Assembly (NCBI GenBank): GCA_013350335.1 | Contig: CM023541.1 | Coordinates: 65,699,999 to 65,763,998 of the forward strand | Length of the DNA stretch: 64,000 bases | Direction of reading: 5' to 3' | DNA from: Chimonanthus salicifolius | Lineage: Eukaryota > Streptophyta > Magnoliopsida > Laurales > Calycanthaceae | Part shown: positions 22,546 through 33,540 of the stretch, one piece after another | Numbering within the stretch: position 1 is the stretch's first letter | Layout: the number at the start of each line of letters is the position of its first letter | Notes under the pieces: model-generated | Database searches by the model: none | What the model was told of the DNA's origin: nothing | Seen by the model: only the letters and a program-made list of their open reading frames with translations | Translations under genes and position numbers: made by a program

Positions 22546-24029
22546 TGGGAATTGTTTGGTGAACTTAGATATCTATGAATCAATTATGGGTTTATTGTGT
22601 TTATGTGTTAAGGAGTGGAACGTTTGAAATGATTAAACCAGGGGCAAAGTTGTAAATACTTGCTAAAAAGAGAAGGTTAGCCATGAGTGGCAATTTTGTA
22701 AATATGAGAATTAATGGACCTATGTTTTGGAAACTAAAACTTAGGTGATGAGAGTAATGGCAATTTGGTAATTAAGTGAATTAATTTTAATGAAGTGGCA
22801 CCAATGGCAAATTTGGTAAATAAAGGGTAAAAAGTGGGAAATGGCTTATGGACTGAAAATGTTGTAAATCAAGTGGGACTTGGTTTTCACTTATTATTAT
22901 ATTATAAGGTAACAGGATCTCGCAAGCGGTGCGCGATCGGTGATCGATTCTTGGACGAAAGACGCAAGCACAGTTAGCGGTCTTTGGTAGGATTCCACCT
23001 CTTTGAAACCATGGTTTATGTACTTTGTTTTATCTTATGTTTTATGAAAATATGTTTCAAAGGATATGCTTTATTATTGAATTTCAAATGCTATGTTTAA
23101 TTGTTTAAATAGCATGGATTGATTATGTTTCAAAATATGATTTTTAAATGCTATGTTTATGTTATAAAATAGCATGTATTTCATTGGCATCTCATGCATG
23201 GCATGGGATGGAGGATTTATAACCTAAGGGGTCACACTCCGTCAGGACGTCCAAAAAACCTATGTACGGTACCTTGATGTGATTTCCATCAAGAAGATTC
23301 CGGAGGGTCCACACTCTGCCGGGGCGTCCGGAAGACCTATGTGGTGGGTACATTTATGTACATGTGATGGGTGGGACTCATTGCATATTTGTCATCATTG
23401 CATGGCATGGATTTTACCTGGTTTTATATATTATGTTATAATATATGTTTTGTACTAACCATGTGTTAGCCATAACTAGAATACCTACTGGGCGCGTTGT
23501 TCTAACGCCCTACTTCTACCCTAGTTGATGATACAGGTAATCAGGGGAACGATGAACATAAGACGGGCCAGGCATAGGAGCTTGGAGAATTATAGTTTAT
23601 ATTTTGTTTAAAATACTTACAGGTTTGTATTTTGAGTATCTAGAGTTCGGATGTAATAACTTAGATGGATTTGCTATGGTTTGATATTTTACTAAATAAT
23701 TATGAAATGATAATGATGATTACAGACTTGACGTACTTTGCTATCTGAATGGAATAAAAATTGATTCTATTATGTTTCCACACATTGATGTTATGATTCC
23801 GCAGGTTATGATATTTATTCCGCAAATTGATATTGCTATGTGTGAACCATTTTAGTGGATTGTGTCCATGCACACATAGGGTTGGCCAATTAACGGTCGG
23901 ACTTTGTAAGTTCGGACTTAGCTCACGTCGTGACGTCCCACGCTCTATCATTCTACTCTGTTATATATAAAAAAAAAATATACTCTAAATTTACGGGAAA
24001 AAGCGAGTGAAAAAGGGCGGGGCGTTACA

Positions 24030-24735
24030 TTACCTCTCCAACGTGTAGTTCTTATTTGAATTTTGAAATAAACCATCTTCATCTCTCCAACTTTTGAGTT
24101 TGAAATAAAAACAATACTCTTCCATCTCTCCAACATTTAAATTTTGAAACAAACCAACCTCCTCCCCAACGTGTATCCTTACTTTTGTTTTGAATTTGAA
24201 TTCCAAATGTAAAAACCGTCCATCCCATTATTTGAAATTAAATTTAAAATGGAAACTGTCTTTCCCATTGTTTGAATTTAAATTTAAAATGTAAACCGTC
24301 CATCTCAACTCATTTAATTTAACTCAACTCACTTGGTGGTCAACCAAGTCAAACACGACCCATTGGGTCCCAATTGGACATTTTGACCCAATTAACAACT
24401 TTGACCCAATTGAATACATCTTACCCAATTATTCCAATTGCCAACATATCCACAATCCGTTGGGTCTTAATTGGGCAATTGACCCAATTGAATACATCTT
24501 ACCCAATTATTCCAATTGCCACCATATCCACAATCCGTTGGGTCTTAATTGGGCAATTGACCCAATTGAATACATCTTACCCAATTATTCCAATTGCCAC
24601 CATATCCACAATCCGTTAGGTCTTAATTGGGCAATTGACTCAACCCTTTACCCAATTAAGGTCCATATCCATTAATTCACACTTTCAATGGCAATTACCG
24701 TAAATATTGAGAAACTAAAAATCTGGAGTATTACA
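24030..24735 (-). repeat. E4 left LTR, 5' end piece (read on the minus strand)
   Basis: Matches 32459-33070 of the right LTR (CTCTCCAACGTGTAG, TTTGAATTTTGAAATAAACCATC and onward). It ends GGAGTATTACA at 24735, the LTR start read backwards. It includes the 78-bp minisatellite. Confidence 0.82.
24403..24636. repeat. 78-bp minisatellite, three units
   Basis: Units start at 24403, 24481 and 24559 (GACCCAATTGAATACATC). They are nearly identical (CCAACATATCC versus CCACCATATCC). The homologous place in the right LTR (about 32840-32985) has fewer units, so it expanded after the two LTRs separated. The period is a multiple of three, which explains the long chance ORFs here. Confidence 0.9.
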
Positions 24736-24790
24736 AGACAATCCTCTTTTAAAAAATTTCGTCCCGAAAATCGAACGAACTAGGATTCCA
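24736..24790 (-). other. E4 polypurine-tract region
   Basis: Read on the minus strand: TTTTCGGGACGAAATTTTTTAAAAGAGGATTGTCT, described here by position, ends one base before the LTR start. AAAAGAGGA fits a polypurine tract that would prime plus-strand synthesis. Only the AAAAGAGG core should be taken as the tract. Confidence 0.6.
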
Positions 24791-26321
24791 AAATAAATTA
24801 CATGAATAATTCAGGGTGAGCTGTTCTCATCTCCGATTCGAGTTCCCAAGTGGCTTCCCCAATACCATGTCGATCCCATACCACCTTGACGAACTGAATC
24901 GCTCTGTTTTGTAACACCCTTTGCTCAATCTCCACTATTCTGACAGGCTTCTAGACATATGTCACATCACTTTGTATCTCTATATCTTGCACATTCAATA
25001 CATGGGACGGATCGGGATTGTACTTCCACAACATCGATATATGAAACACATCGTGTAGAGATTCCAATTGTGAAGGAAGTGCCAACTGATAAGCTACATC
25101 TCCGATCCTTCTTATAATGGAAAACGGTCCCACATATCTTGGCGATAGTTTCCCCTTCTTTCCAAACCTCATGTGTCCCTTTCGTGGTGAGACTTTCAAA
25201 AATACCATGTCCCCCACTTCAAATTCAAGGAACCTCCTCCTCTTGTCAGCATAACTCTTCTGCCAAATCTGTGCAGCCAATAAGTGCTGACATATCAACT
25301 GCATTTGTGCTGCAGTCTCTGCGACTAGCTCGGGTCCAATCACCGCAGGCTCAACAGCCTCTGTCCAGCGCACTAGTGACCTACATGGTCTACCATATAA
25401 AGCCTCGAATGGAGCCATCTGAAAGCTTGCCTGGTAACTGTTGTTATATGAGAACTCCACTAGCGGCAAGTGATCCTCCCATCCACCCTTGAAGTCTAAC
25501 ATGCACGCTCTCAACATATCCTCCAGTGTCTACCATATAAAGCCTCGAATGGAGCCATCTGAAAGCTTGCCTGGTAACTGTTGTTATATGAGAACTCCAC
25601 TAGCGGCAAGTGATCCTCCCATCCACCCTTGAAGTCTAACATGCACGCTCTCAACATATCCTCCAGTGTTTGTATTGTCCTTTCTGACTGTCCATCAGTC
25701 TGTGGATGGAAAGCTGTGCTAGTCAGTAAATCCGTTCCCATGGCCGATTGCGTACTCTGCCATACCCTGCCGGTGAAACGGCATCTCTGTCAGACACTAT
25801 AGTCCGAGGAATACCAATCTAATGATATCCTTGATATAACGCCAACCCAAGGTCTCAGATGAGTCTGTCATCTTGATGGGAAGAAAATGTACAGACTTGG
25901 TAAGTCGATCTACCACGACCCATATAGCATCGTTGCCCTTTGAGGACCTTGGTAACCTTGTCGCGAAATCCATAGAGATGTGCTCCCATTTCCATTCTTG
26001 CACTGGTAAGGGTTTGAGTAACCCTGGTGGCTTCTGATATTCCGTCTTAACCTGCTGACAAGTTAAGCAGTGTGCCACAAATTCCGCCACATCTCTTTTG
26101 AGTCCGTGCCACAATAACGTCTCTTCAGATCATGGTACATCTTGGTGCTGCCCGGATGAATGGAGAGCTTGGTCTGATGTGCCTCAATCAATAACTCTTT
26201 TCTGCAGCTTTTTGGCACATATACACTACCCTGAAATACAAGACCCTGTCCTGGTCGTAATTCCCAATCCGGTATGACCACGCCAGTAGACATCTTGGAC
26301 CATATTTCTTCCATTTCCGGA
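24791..26321 (-). pseudogene. E4 integrase and chromodomain, minus strand
   Basis: Reading from right to left: PEMEEIWSKMSTGVV (26320-26270), HHCC domain (HQTKLSIHPGSTKMYH, then CLTCQQVK), core MDFATRLPRSS with WVVVDRL and the site GQSERT, then [24 protein letters not shown] and a chromodomain ending near 24800. There is a frame break near 26114. The SDRDG block at about 25785 is damaged by a deletion. A stop falls in YVEKPVR (about 24950). An exact 140-bp tandem duplication interrupts the frame. The text joins LTR sequence at 26321. Confidence 0.9.
25389..25669. repeat. Perfect 140-bp tandem duplication in E4 integrase
   Basis: The stretch beginning GTCTACCATATAAAGCC at about 25389 is repeated without visible change from about 25529, through CATATCCTCCAGTGT. 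140 is not a multiple of three, so it shifts the frame. The absence of differences implies a very recent event. Confidence 0.93.
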
Positions 26322-28025
26322 TCAACGCGCCCAGTAGGTCTTCCGATTAGGGCTACCACAAGGTTAGTATAAAACATGCATATAACATAATAATACATGA
26401 TCATCAAAATCTTACAAAAACAATGCTATGTATGTATTCAGATGTAATGAGTCCCACCCATCACAAGTATACATAGCCTCCTCTTGATGGGATTCTCATC
26501 ATCAAGGTACCTCCACATAGGTTGTTCGGACGCCCCGACGGAGTGTGGACCATCCGGTTTCCTCTTGATGGGATTCTCATAATCAAGGTACCACTACATA
26601 GGTTTTTCGGATGCCGCGATGGAGTGTAGTCCCTCCGATTACTTAACCATCACCCATGCCATGCATGAGATGTCAATGAATACATGCCATTTGTAAATAA
26701 ATCTTAGCATTCAAATCCTCTTTGAAACATAATAATTTAACACATATCTCATAAAAAATCAACATAAAACAGCAAGTATAAATTGTGGTTACAAAAAGGT
26801 AGGAAACCTACTCCAATGTCACTTAAAATATCCGCTCTTCTTAAACCGTCACCCGTTTGCGATTGCGCACCGTTCAAGAAGTCCTGTTACCTTGTTTATA
26901 TAGCAATAAGTCAAGACAATATCCTTTTGATTTCTAATTAAATCTAAGTCCAAAAACCACCTTGTGGGGTTCGGCCATACTACATGGCCAAACCTCACCC
27001 ACTTGAATTTGATATCCCTTTTTATTTAATCAATACCATCCAAATAACTTATTTAAAACCTCAATCTACCAAACATACCTTGGTGGGGTTCGGCCATACA
27101 ACATGGTCGAACCTCACCATTTTGGTTTTAGTCCCTTTTTCAAGTCCTTTGATCTTTTAATTCATATTTACAATATTGCCATTAACCTAACCCTTGCTTA
27201 ATATTGCTAATAAGCAATGTCCATAAAATAATCTACCTTAGTGGGGTTCAGCCATACAACATGGCCGAACCTCACCATCTTAAATTTGGTCCTTTTAATC
27301 CTTGACAAATCTCCATTTTGATTTGACCAATTATATTACAAGTTAACCACTTCAAAGAAACTAAATCCACCAATTATCCATTAGTGGGGTTCGGCCATAC
27401 AACATGGCCGAACCTCACCATACTGATTTTGTCCCTTTTTCCATCATCTATAATAGCTGATTATTTAATACTAAGTCCCAATATAAACATATGTGATTCC
27501 TTATTCAAAACTATATAACCATTAATAATTTCCAACCATGCTCTTAACTCCAATTACCCATAAAAATGGTCCATGGGGTTCGGCCATACAACATGGCCGA
27601 ACCCTATGGTTTTCTTGATCCAAACATTACAACATTTATACATGGTTTGTGTACAGCACCTTAGTCATACAAACAACATGGTTCAGCCATGCAATGGCCG
27701 ACCCAAAACATTAAACTTTTTTCCATTTAAAACACCTTAAAACCTTCTTTACAATGTATGGTTTTTATCACTCAAAAACCATAAAAATAACCAAGTCTTT
27801 TCATGGGGTTCGGCCATCCAAAGTGGCCGAACCCTATGATCCATTTTCTACCCTTTTTAAACATCATTATCCATGATTTAAACCCTTGATTGGTTCGGCC
27901 ATACAATGGCCGGATCATGTTCCCTTAACCAATTTATTTAACAAGGGTTTATAGTGCACTTACCAATATCGCGACTCCTCTGGTTCTTTCACTCCTTCTT
28001 GATCTTTTCCTTCCTTAGTCCTTCC
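26322..28025 (-). repeat. E4 right LTR, first part
   Basis: Starts abruptly at AACGCGCCCAGTAGG, an internal LTR block (reverse of CTACTGGGCGCGTT). It runs through the ATCAAG/CTTGAT hairpins, CATGCCATGCATGAG (about 26649), TAGGAAACCTACTCC, seven to eight GGTTCGGCC hairpins and the reversed GTAAGT (27958-27963). It is interrupted at 28026 by a solo LTR. The preceding five bases CTTCC are duplicated after it. Confidence 0.82.
26964..27914. repeat. GGTTCGGCC hairpins, cluster 4 (about 8 copies)
   Basis: Copies at about 26966, 27084, 27242, 27384, 27575, 27679 (decayed), 27804 and 27892 (decayed). The first four carry outer arms GTG/CAC or GGTG/CACC. The later ones carry CCAT/ATGG or TCAT/ATGA. 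Spacing is 100-190 bp. Confidence 0.9.
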
Positions 28026-28726
28026 TGTAACACCCCGCCCTTTTCACTCTAAAAAATCAGAGTTTAAATTATTTTTTTTTAATAAATAAGTGATCGGGGC
28101 GGAGTGTCACTACGTGAGTTAAGTTCGGACTTCTAAAATCCGACCCTTAACTGGCCAAGCCCATGTGTGTATGGACTAAATCCATAAGAATCGATCCACA
28201 CATGGTACAAATACAACATGCGGAATATACTTAGTCTTAGTCTAACTGAGGTGATAATAGAACCTAAGACTAATCCATTTTATAACTTAAGATGGCAAAG
28301 TACATGATCATATTCTCCAATATTACTAAATAACCTTAGTCTACCATTCATTCCAAACCATCCAAATAAATCAACCACAGTAACTAGTTAACTACATTAT
28401 TACATGCCGACATCAACTAATTACCAAATTACATTGTCCATATAAAAGTTCGTAAGTCAATCCATTAAAAGTCCACTCAAAGCCCAAGCTTCTAGGCTTG
28501 GTTTCCTTCAAGATCCTCGTTCTTTTCCTTTCCTGCATCATCCACTAAGGATAGAGATAGGGCGTTAGATCAACGCGCCCAGTAGTGTTTCCGAATAAGG
28601 CTACCACAAGGTTAGTATAAAACATGCAAATAATATAATAATACATGTGTGTCAAAGTTCCATAAAAACATGCTATGTATGAAATGAACATGTAATGAGT
28701 CCCACCCATCACCATTCTACATAGCC

Positions 28727-28880
28727 TCCTCTTGACGGGATTCTCATCATCAAGGTACCCCACAGTGGTCTTTCGGACATCCCGACGGAGTGTGGCCTCC
28801 GGATTCCTCTTGATGGGATTCTCATCATCAAGGTACCCCACAGTGGTCTTTCGGACGCCCCGACGGAGTGTGTCCTCCGG
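28727..28880 (-). repeat. Duplicated ATCAAG and CTCCGG hairpin module
   Basis: Two tandem units of about 78 bp. Each contains CTTGATGGGATTCTCATC (or CTTGACGGG) with ATCAAG, followed by CGGACRYCCCGACGGAG and CTCCGG. On the sense strand these are hairpins with loop ATGAGAATCC and stem CTTGATG with CATCAAG or CGTCAAG. The same module occurs at 26468-26640, 55720-55915, 57428-57770 and 59145-59220. Confidence 0.8.
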
Positions 28881-29179
28881 TTACAACACCATCATCCCAT
28901 GCCATGCATGAGATGTCTATGCAAACATGCCATTTAGAAACATAACTTTACATTCATATAACTTATCGAAATCAACATAAAACAGCAAATAGAAATGTGG
29001 TTACAATAAAGGTAGGAAACCTACTCAATGATCACTTAGTTTGACCCTTCTCTTGAACCGTCTCCCGTTCACAACGTGTACACCGTTCTAGCAATTCCCG
29101 TGGCCCTATTTATATAACAGCAAACCAAACTTTTAACCATATGATTCCAACTTAATCTAAGTCCCAAAAATCCACTTTG

Positions 29180-29999
29180 TGGGGTTCAGCCATACTCCAT
29201 GGCCGAACCTCACCCATTTACATTTTGGTCTCTCCTTTATACAACCCTACAATTTAACCAACCTCCAAATAAGCCTTGGTAGGGTTCGGCCATACATTAT
29301 GGCTGAACCTTACCACTTTGGTTTTGGCCCATTTATCCAATCACATGATCATTTTATCTTTGATCTTTTCATCCATAATTTACAATAATGGCACCATATA
29401 ACTCTTTGCTTAATTTTCCTTAAAATTCAAAGTCCAACACCAAACCACCTTAGTGGGGTTCGGCCATTCACATGGCCGAACCTCACCACTTAATTTGGTC
29501 CTTTTTAAACCCTTCATACATCCATATAAATTAACCACTAAGTCCATCAATCACCATTAGTGGGGTTCGGCCATACTTCATGGCCGAACCTCACCAAACT
29601 GGTTTTTGTTCCTCTTTCCATCATCCATGATGGCTGATTATATACCTATACTAAGTCCATATTATTCTTAAATCAAAGCATATAATTATTACATAATTTC
29701 CATCATAACTTAATCCAATTATCCATCAAAAACAGTCCATGGTGTTAGGCCATACACATGGCCGAACCCTATGGTTTTCTTAACACAATAATTCCATCAT
29801 TTATATACATATTTGGCCCTACACTTTAACCATGAAAACCACATGATTCAATCATCCCATAACTGGTCCAAAACAGCAAGCTTATCTCCATTTAAAATCC
29901 TTTAAAACCTCCATTTCATAATATGGATTTTGTCTTTCAAACACCATAAAAATCACCAAGTTTTCTCATGGGGTTCGGCCATCCAAAGGGGCCGAACCC
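29180..29999. repeat. GGTTCGGCC hairpins, cluster 5 (6 copies)
   Basis: Copies at about 29180, 29281, 29454, 29562, 29741 (decayed) and 29969. The 29281 copy has arms TGGTAGGGTTCGGCCAT and ATGGCTGAACCTTACCA, in which GGTA/TACC replaces GGTG/CACC of its neighbours. The array ends 120 bp before the reversed GTAAGT. Confidence 0.9.
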
Positions 30000-30534
30000 T
30001 ATGGTCCATATTTTGTTATTTAAAGACAGCATACTACCTAATCTAAACCATTGATGGATCTGGCCACACAATGGCCAGATCACATTTCCTTGACCAACTT
30101 ATTTGACAAGGTTCATAGTGCACTTACCACACCGCGACTCCTTCGGTTCTTTGACTCCTTTTAGATCCTTAGCCTTCCCTCTACCTTCTTGTTCTCCTAA
30201 CTGAGATTAGCCTTGCTGCCACCTCCTTGAAATACTTCAGCCAGGTGATATGGATTTGAGAGTAAAAGAGAGAGAAAGGAAACTTTGATCTTAAACCTTG
30301 GTGCCAAACTTCTTTGCTCAATGTGTGCTTTTGTCTTGGTGAAAGAAATCAACTTAGGACTGATTGTAAATCAGTAACCAGCTGCTGTTCTTGGTTTTGG
30401 AAATATGATCAACGTCTAAGAGAGGGAGAGAGATAGAGAGAGTAAAAAATGAAACTTCTTTGGCTACTCAAATTCAGCCCAAAGTTAACCTTGTGTAACT
30501 CCCATTGCCTTAACCCAAAATCCTTATGTTACTT

Positions 30535-31125
30535 GGGGGTTTCATCATGAAATGAAACCTTTTCATGTTCCCAACGTCCCTTGCTGATTGAATTTATGTA
30601 ACCCCCCTCTTAGCTCCTTTTCTCATTAACAAACCAAATGGGGGTTTCATTTTAAGATGAAAACCTTCCATGCTCCAATGTCCCTATGCATATCCTTGTG
30701 GTTATTTGCATTCTCTCCATTATTCATCTCTCATTATCCTTCCATGTGGGAGTTTCCTTTTGAAATAAAACTCCCATAAGCTCCAACGGTTTTTGTTTGA
30801 AATGGGTACTCCATAACAGCCACCTTTCATCAACCACTTATGTGGGAGTTTCATCTTGGAGATGAAACTCCTACATGCCAACATTTTTTGTAACTTAACA
30901 AACCAAATTTTAAAACATCACCCCTTGTATTTGTAACTCTCAAACAGTCACCCCATTCATCTCTTTTTGTAGGAGTTACATGCATGGGATAACAATCCCA
31001 TGCAACTCCAACGTGTTTCCCACTTGAATTTGAAATATAACTCTCACCCAAGTAACTCCCATGGAACTCCATTTCATTCATTACTTAGATGGGAGTTACA
31101 TGCATGTAGAACCTCCCATGCAGCC
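30535..31125. repeat. GGGAGTTTCAT hairpin array in LTR U3
   Basis: Six units of about 90-120 bp, each a hairpin followed by a C-rich tail (CTCCAACGT). Examples: GGAGTTTCATC with GATGAAACTCC (30845-30871); GGGAGTTT with AAACTCCC (about 30748-30776); GGTTTCAT with ATGAAACC (about 30537-30560); and CATGGGAT with ATCCCATG inside GGAGTT/AACTCC (30972-31010). A related single unit is at about 32302 in the E4 LTR. Confidence 0.8.
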
Positions 31126-31933
31126 AACGTTCTCATAGTTTTGAATTTGAAACAATCTCATAAACCTTTTATCTCCACACCTCCCTCACTTAAAAATAAA
31201 TATTCCATCCAACTCATTTATTTAGCTCACCCAACTCAACTCATTCGTTTAATGTAACTCAACTAATAAATTCAATTCAACTCAACTAAACCCATCATTC
31301 ATTTCAACTCAAACCAAACTCAAGCAATTAATAAACTTAAATTAACTAAGCTTGAACTCAATCCATGATTAATCATGCCATTCACGACCCATTGGATCGT
31401 ATTTGGCCATTTTGACCCATTTAACAAAATTTGACCCAAATACAAATCTTGACCTGTTTGAGTACATCTCAATCATTTATTTGTCTTGTAAACAAATCTA
31501 CCATCCATTGGGTCTTGATTGGACCATTGGCCGAACACCTTGTCCATTTCAATCCATATCAAATAAATCACAATGGCAATTCCGTAAATATGGATAAATT
31601 CAACTCCATCCAAACTCAACTCATCCATTTAATTTGAGTTAACTAAACACTTGTTGACACTCCCATTTACTTCAGCCTAACCCAATTAATCTTAAGCTCA
31701 CCCAATGGTCAATTATGTCCACAACGACCCATTGGGTCCCAATTGGGTCCTTTGACCCATTTAACCTCTTTGACCCAAATAAATGTACCTTGCCCATTTA
31801 ACTTAATTTAAACCTTATACAAGTACATTGAGCAATGGGTCCCATCATCTATAATCATAACCCTTCAATTTATAAATCCAAGGGCATTTTCATAAATATT
31901 GATATATTGAAAAATCTAGGGTATTACACTTCC

Positions 31934-33070
31934 TTCCTCCTTCATTCTTGTCCTTTAGCGAGCTTAATCTTGCTAGAAACTCCTTGAAGTTGATAGGCCA
32001 AAGTATTGATTTGAGAGAGAGAGAGATAGAAAAACTTGAGATGGAAAAATACTCCAAGTCCTTGACTTGAGAGGAATGGCCAAGAGAGGGAGAAAATGAG
32101 ATAAAATTCTCCAAATGTTTGATCTTCTTTCTCTTAGGTTGCTGCCGGCCAAGAGAGGGTGTGAGGGAGAGATAGCCAAGAGGGAGAGGGAGAGTTGAAT
32201 CTTGTTTGAATTTGAAAAATAAACCCAAACTCCCCCTTATCTATCCAACGTGTAGCCTTGTTTGAATTTGAGATTTAAACCAACTTTGTTATCTTTCCAT
32301 GTGGGAGTTTCCTCTTCATTGTCTTCCCTATCTCTACATGAGATAGAATTCTCAAGACTCCAACGTGTATGCCATTGAAATTTGAATTTTTTAAATGTAA
32401 AACTATCTCCATTATCATTCCATGTGCACCCTTGTTTTGATTTTGAAATAAGCCAAACCTCCCTACCTCTCTAACGTGTAGCTCTTATTTGAATTTTGAA
32501 ATAAACCATCTTCATCTCTCCAACGTTTGAGTTTGAAATAAAAACAATACTCTTCCATCTCTCCAACATTAAATTTTGAAACAAACCAACGTCATCCCCA
32601 ACATGTATCCTTACCTTTGTTTTGAATTTGACTTCCAAATGTAAAAATCGTCCATCCCATTATTTGAAATTAAATTTAAAATGTAAATTGTCCTTCCCAT
32701 TGTTTGAATTTAAATTTAAAATGTAAACCGTCCATCTCAACTCATTTAATTTAACTCAACTCACTTGGTGGTCAACCAGGTCAAACACGACCCATTGGGT
32801 CCCAATTGGACATTTTGACCCAATTAACAACTTTGACCCAATTGAATACATCTTACCCAATTATTCCAATTGCCACCATATCCAAAATCCGTTGGGTCTT
32901 AATTGGGCAATTGACCCAATTATTCCAATTGCCACCATATCCATAATCTGTTGGGTCTTAATTGGGCAATTGACCCAACCCTTTACCCAACTGAGGTCCA
33001 TATCCATTAATTCACACATTCAATGGCAATTACCGTAAATATTGAGAAACTAAAAATCTGGGTTATTACA
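31934..33070 (-). repeat. E4 right LTR, second part
   Basis: Continues the E4 LTR after the solo LTR. It has the purine/pyrimidine leader (31990-32210), then AACGTGTAG segments homologous to 24030-24735. It ends GGTTATTACA at 33070 next to the GAGTG duplication. A reduced copy of the 78-bp repeat is at 32840-32985. Confidence 0.85.
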
Positions 33071-33540
33071 GAGTGTCCGCAGAACAATAGACCTTCTCAC
33101 TCTAGGGGTTTTTTCCGTCCTCCAGCTCGACCAGCTCAGTCAAAAGAATCCAGAGCACATAACCGGACAGGACGGGCACCCATTCTGACAGGATCTAGAC
33201 GGCTATATACATTGGTTCCTCCTCCAGAGGCAGTGGATCAAGGTATGACAATAATTGGTAGTTCTTATGCTTTTGCACTATTTGATTCAGGAGCATCCCA
33301 TTCCTTTATAGCTGCTACTGGTACCTTAGTACAACAACTGTCAACTTCACTTACTATTGTATCCCTGTTGAAGACACATCACTGGGTCTAATCTGCACCT
33401 CCGTAGACACTAAACTTGCTAAGTATAGATTTAAATTCAACTATCTGGTACTCGAGATGACAGAATACGACATCATATTTGGCATGGACTAGTTGGCTAC
33501 CTTCCAGGCCGGCATTGACTATCATTTTCGCCGGGTGATA
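33071..33540 (+). pseudogene. E3 gag end and protease
   Basis: Resumes with the duplicated GAGTG and completes the last Cys of the zinc knuckle, then RGFFRPPARPAQ. The aspartic protease has FDSGASHSFIA (Asp codon 33284-33286). The frame breaks near 33365, and IIFGMDWLA has become GMD-stop-LA (TGG to TAG, about 33490). Processing of the polyprotein would have depended on this domain. Confidence 0.9.

Larger units (their letters stand above)
21049..24029 (+). repeat. Plus-strand Ty3 LTR, 5' end missing
   Basis: A forward LTR that ends AAAGGGCGGGGCGTTACA at 24029. Blocks: TATATAAA at 21279-21286, purine-rich leader, GAGTCGCGGAACCGGTAAGTG (GTAAGT 21615-21620), five GGTTCGGCC hairpins, TTGGTAGGATTCCACC (about 22985), CTCATGCATGGCATGGG (about 23191), CCGTC/CGTCC hairpin segment (23225-23340), ACTGGGCGCGTTGTTCTAACGCCC (about 23487) and the terminal block. 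No TGTAACACC start and no matching target duplication (TTACC follows) were found, so it entered by a rearranged or truncated event. Confidence 0.75.
28026..31928 (-). mobile_element. Solo Ty3 LTR (3903 bp) inside the E4 right LTR
   Basis: TGTAACACCCCGCCC at 28026 to AATCTAGGGTATTACA at 31928, flanked by CTTCC (28021-28025 and 31929-31933). There is no internal sequence. It contains all LTR blocks in reverse: terminal block, GCGCCCAGTAG, two TTGATG/CATCAA hairpins, GCATGAG, six GGTTCGGCC hairpins, reversed GTAAGT (30122-30127), leader, and a U3 with its own hairpin array. It is the most complete reference LTR of this family in the window. Confidence 0.92.
19947..33070 (-). mobile_element. E4, minus-strand Ty3 element nested in E3 gag
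   Basis: Inserted between GAGTG copies (19942-19946 and 33071-33075). The plus-strand ends are TGTCACACCCGCCC and GGTTATTACA, that is, an LTR read backwards. Contents: left (3') LTR, 19947-20057 plus 24030-24735, with foreign text between; minus-strand integrase end 24736-26321; right (5') LTR, 26322-28025 plus 31934-33070, with a solo LTR inside. Gag, protease, RT and RNase H are deleted at the 26321/26322 joint, together with the LTR 3' end and primer site. Confidence 0.85.

Noticed and set aside
24374..24675. Repeated 81-aa and 71-aa ORFs
   Set aside because: They come from the 78-bp minisatellite, whose period is divisible by three.
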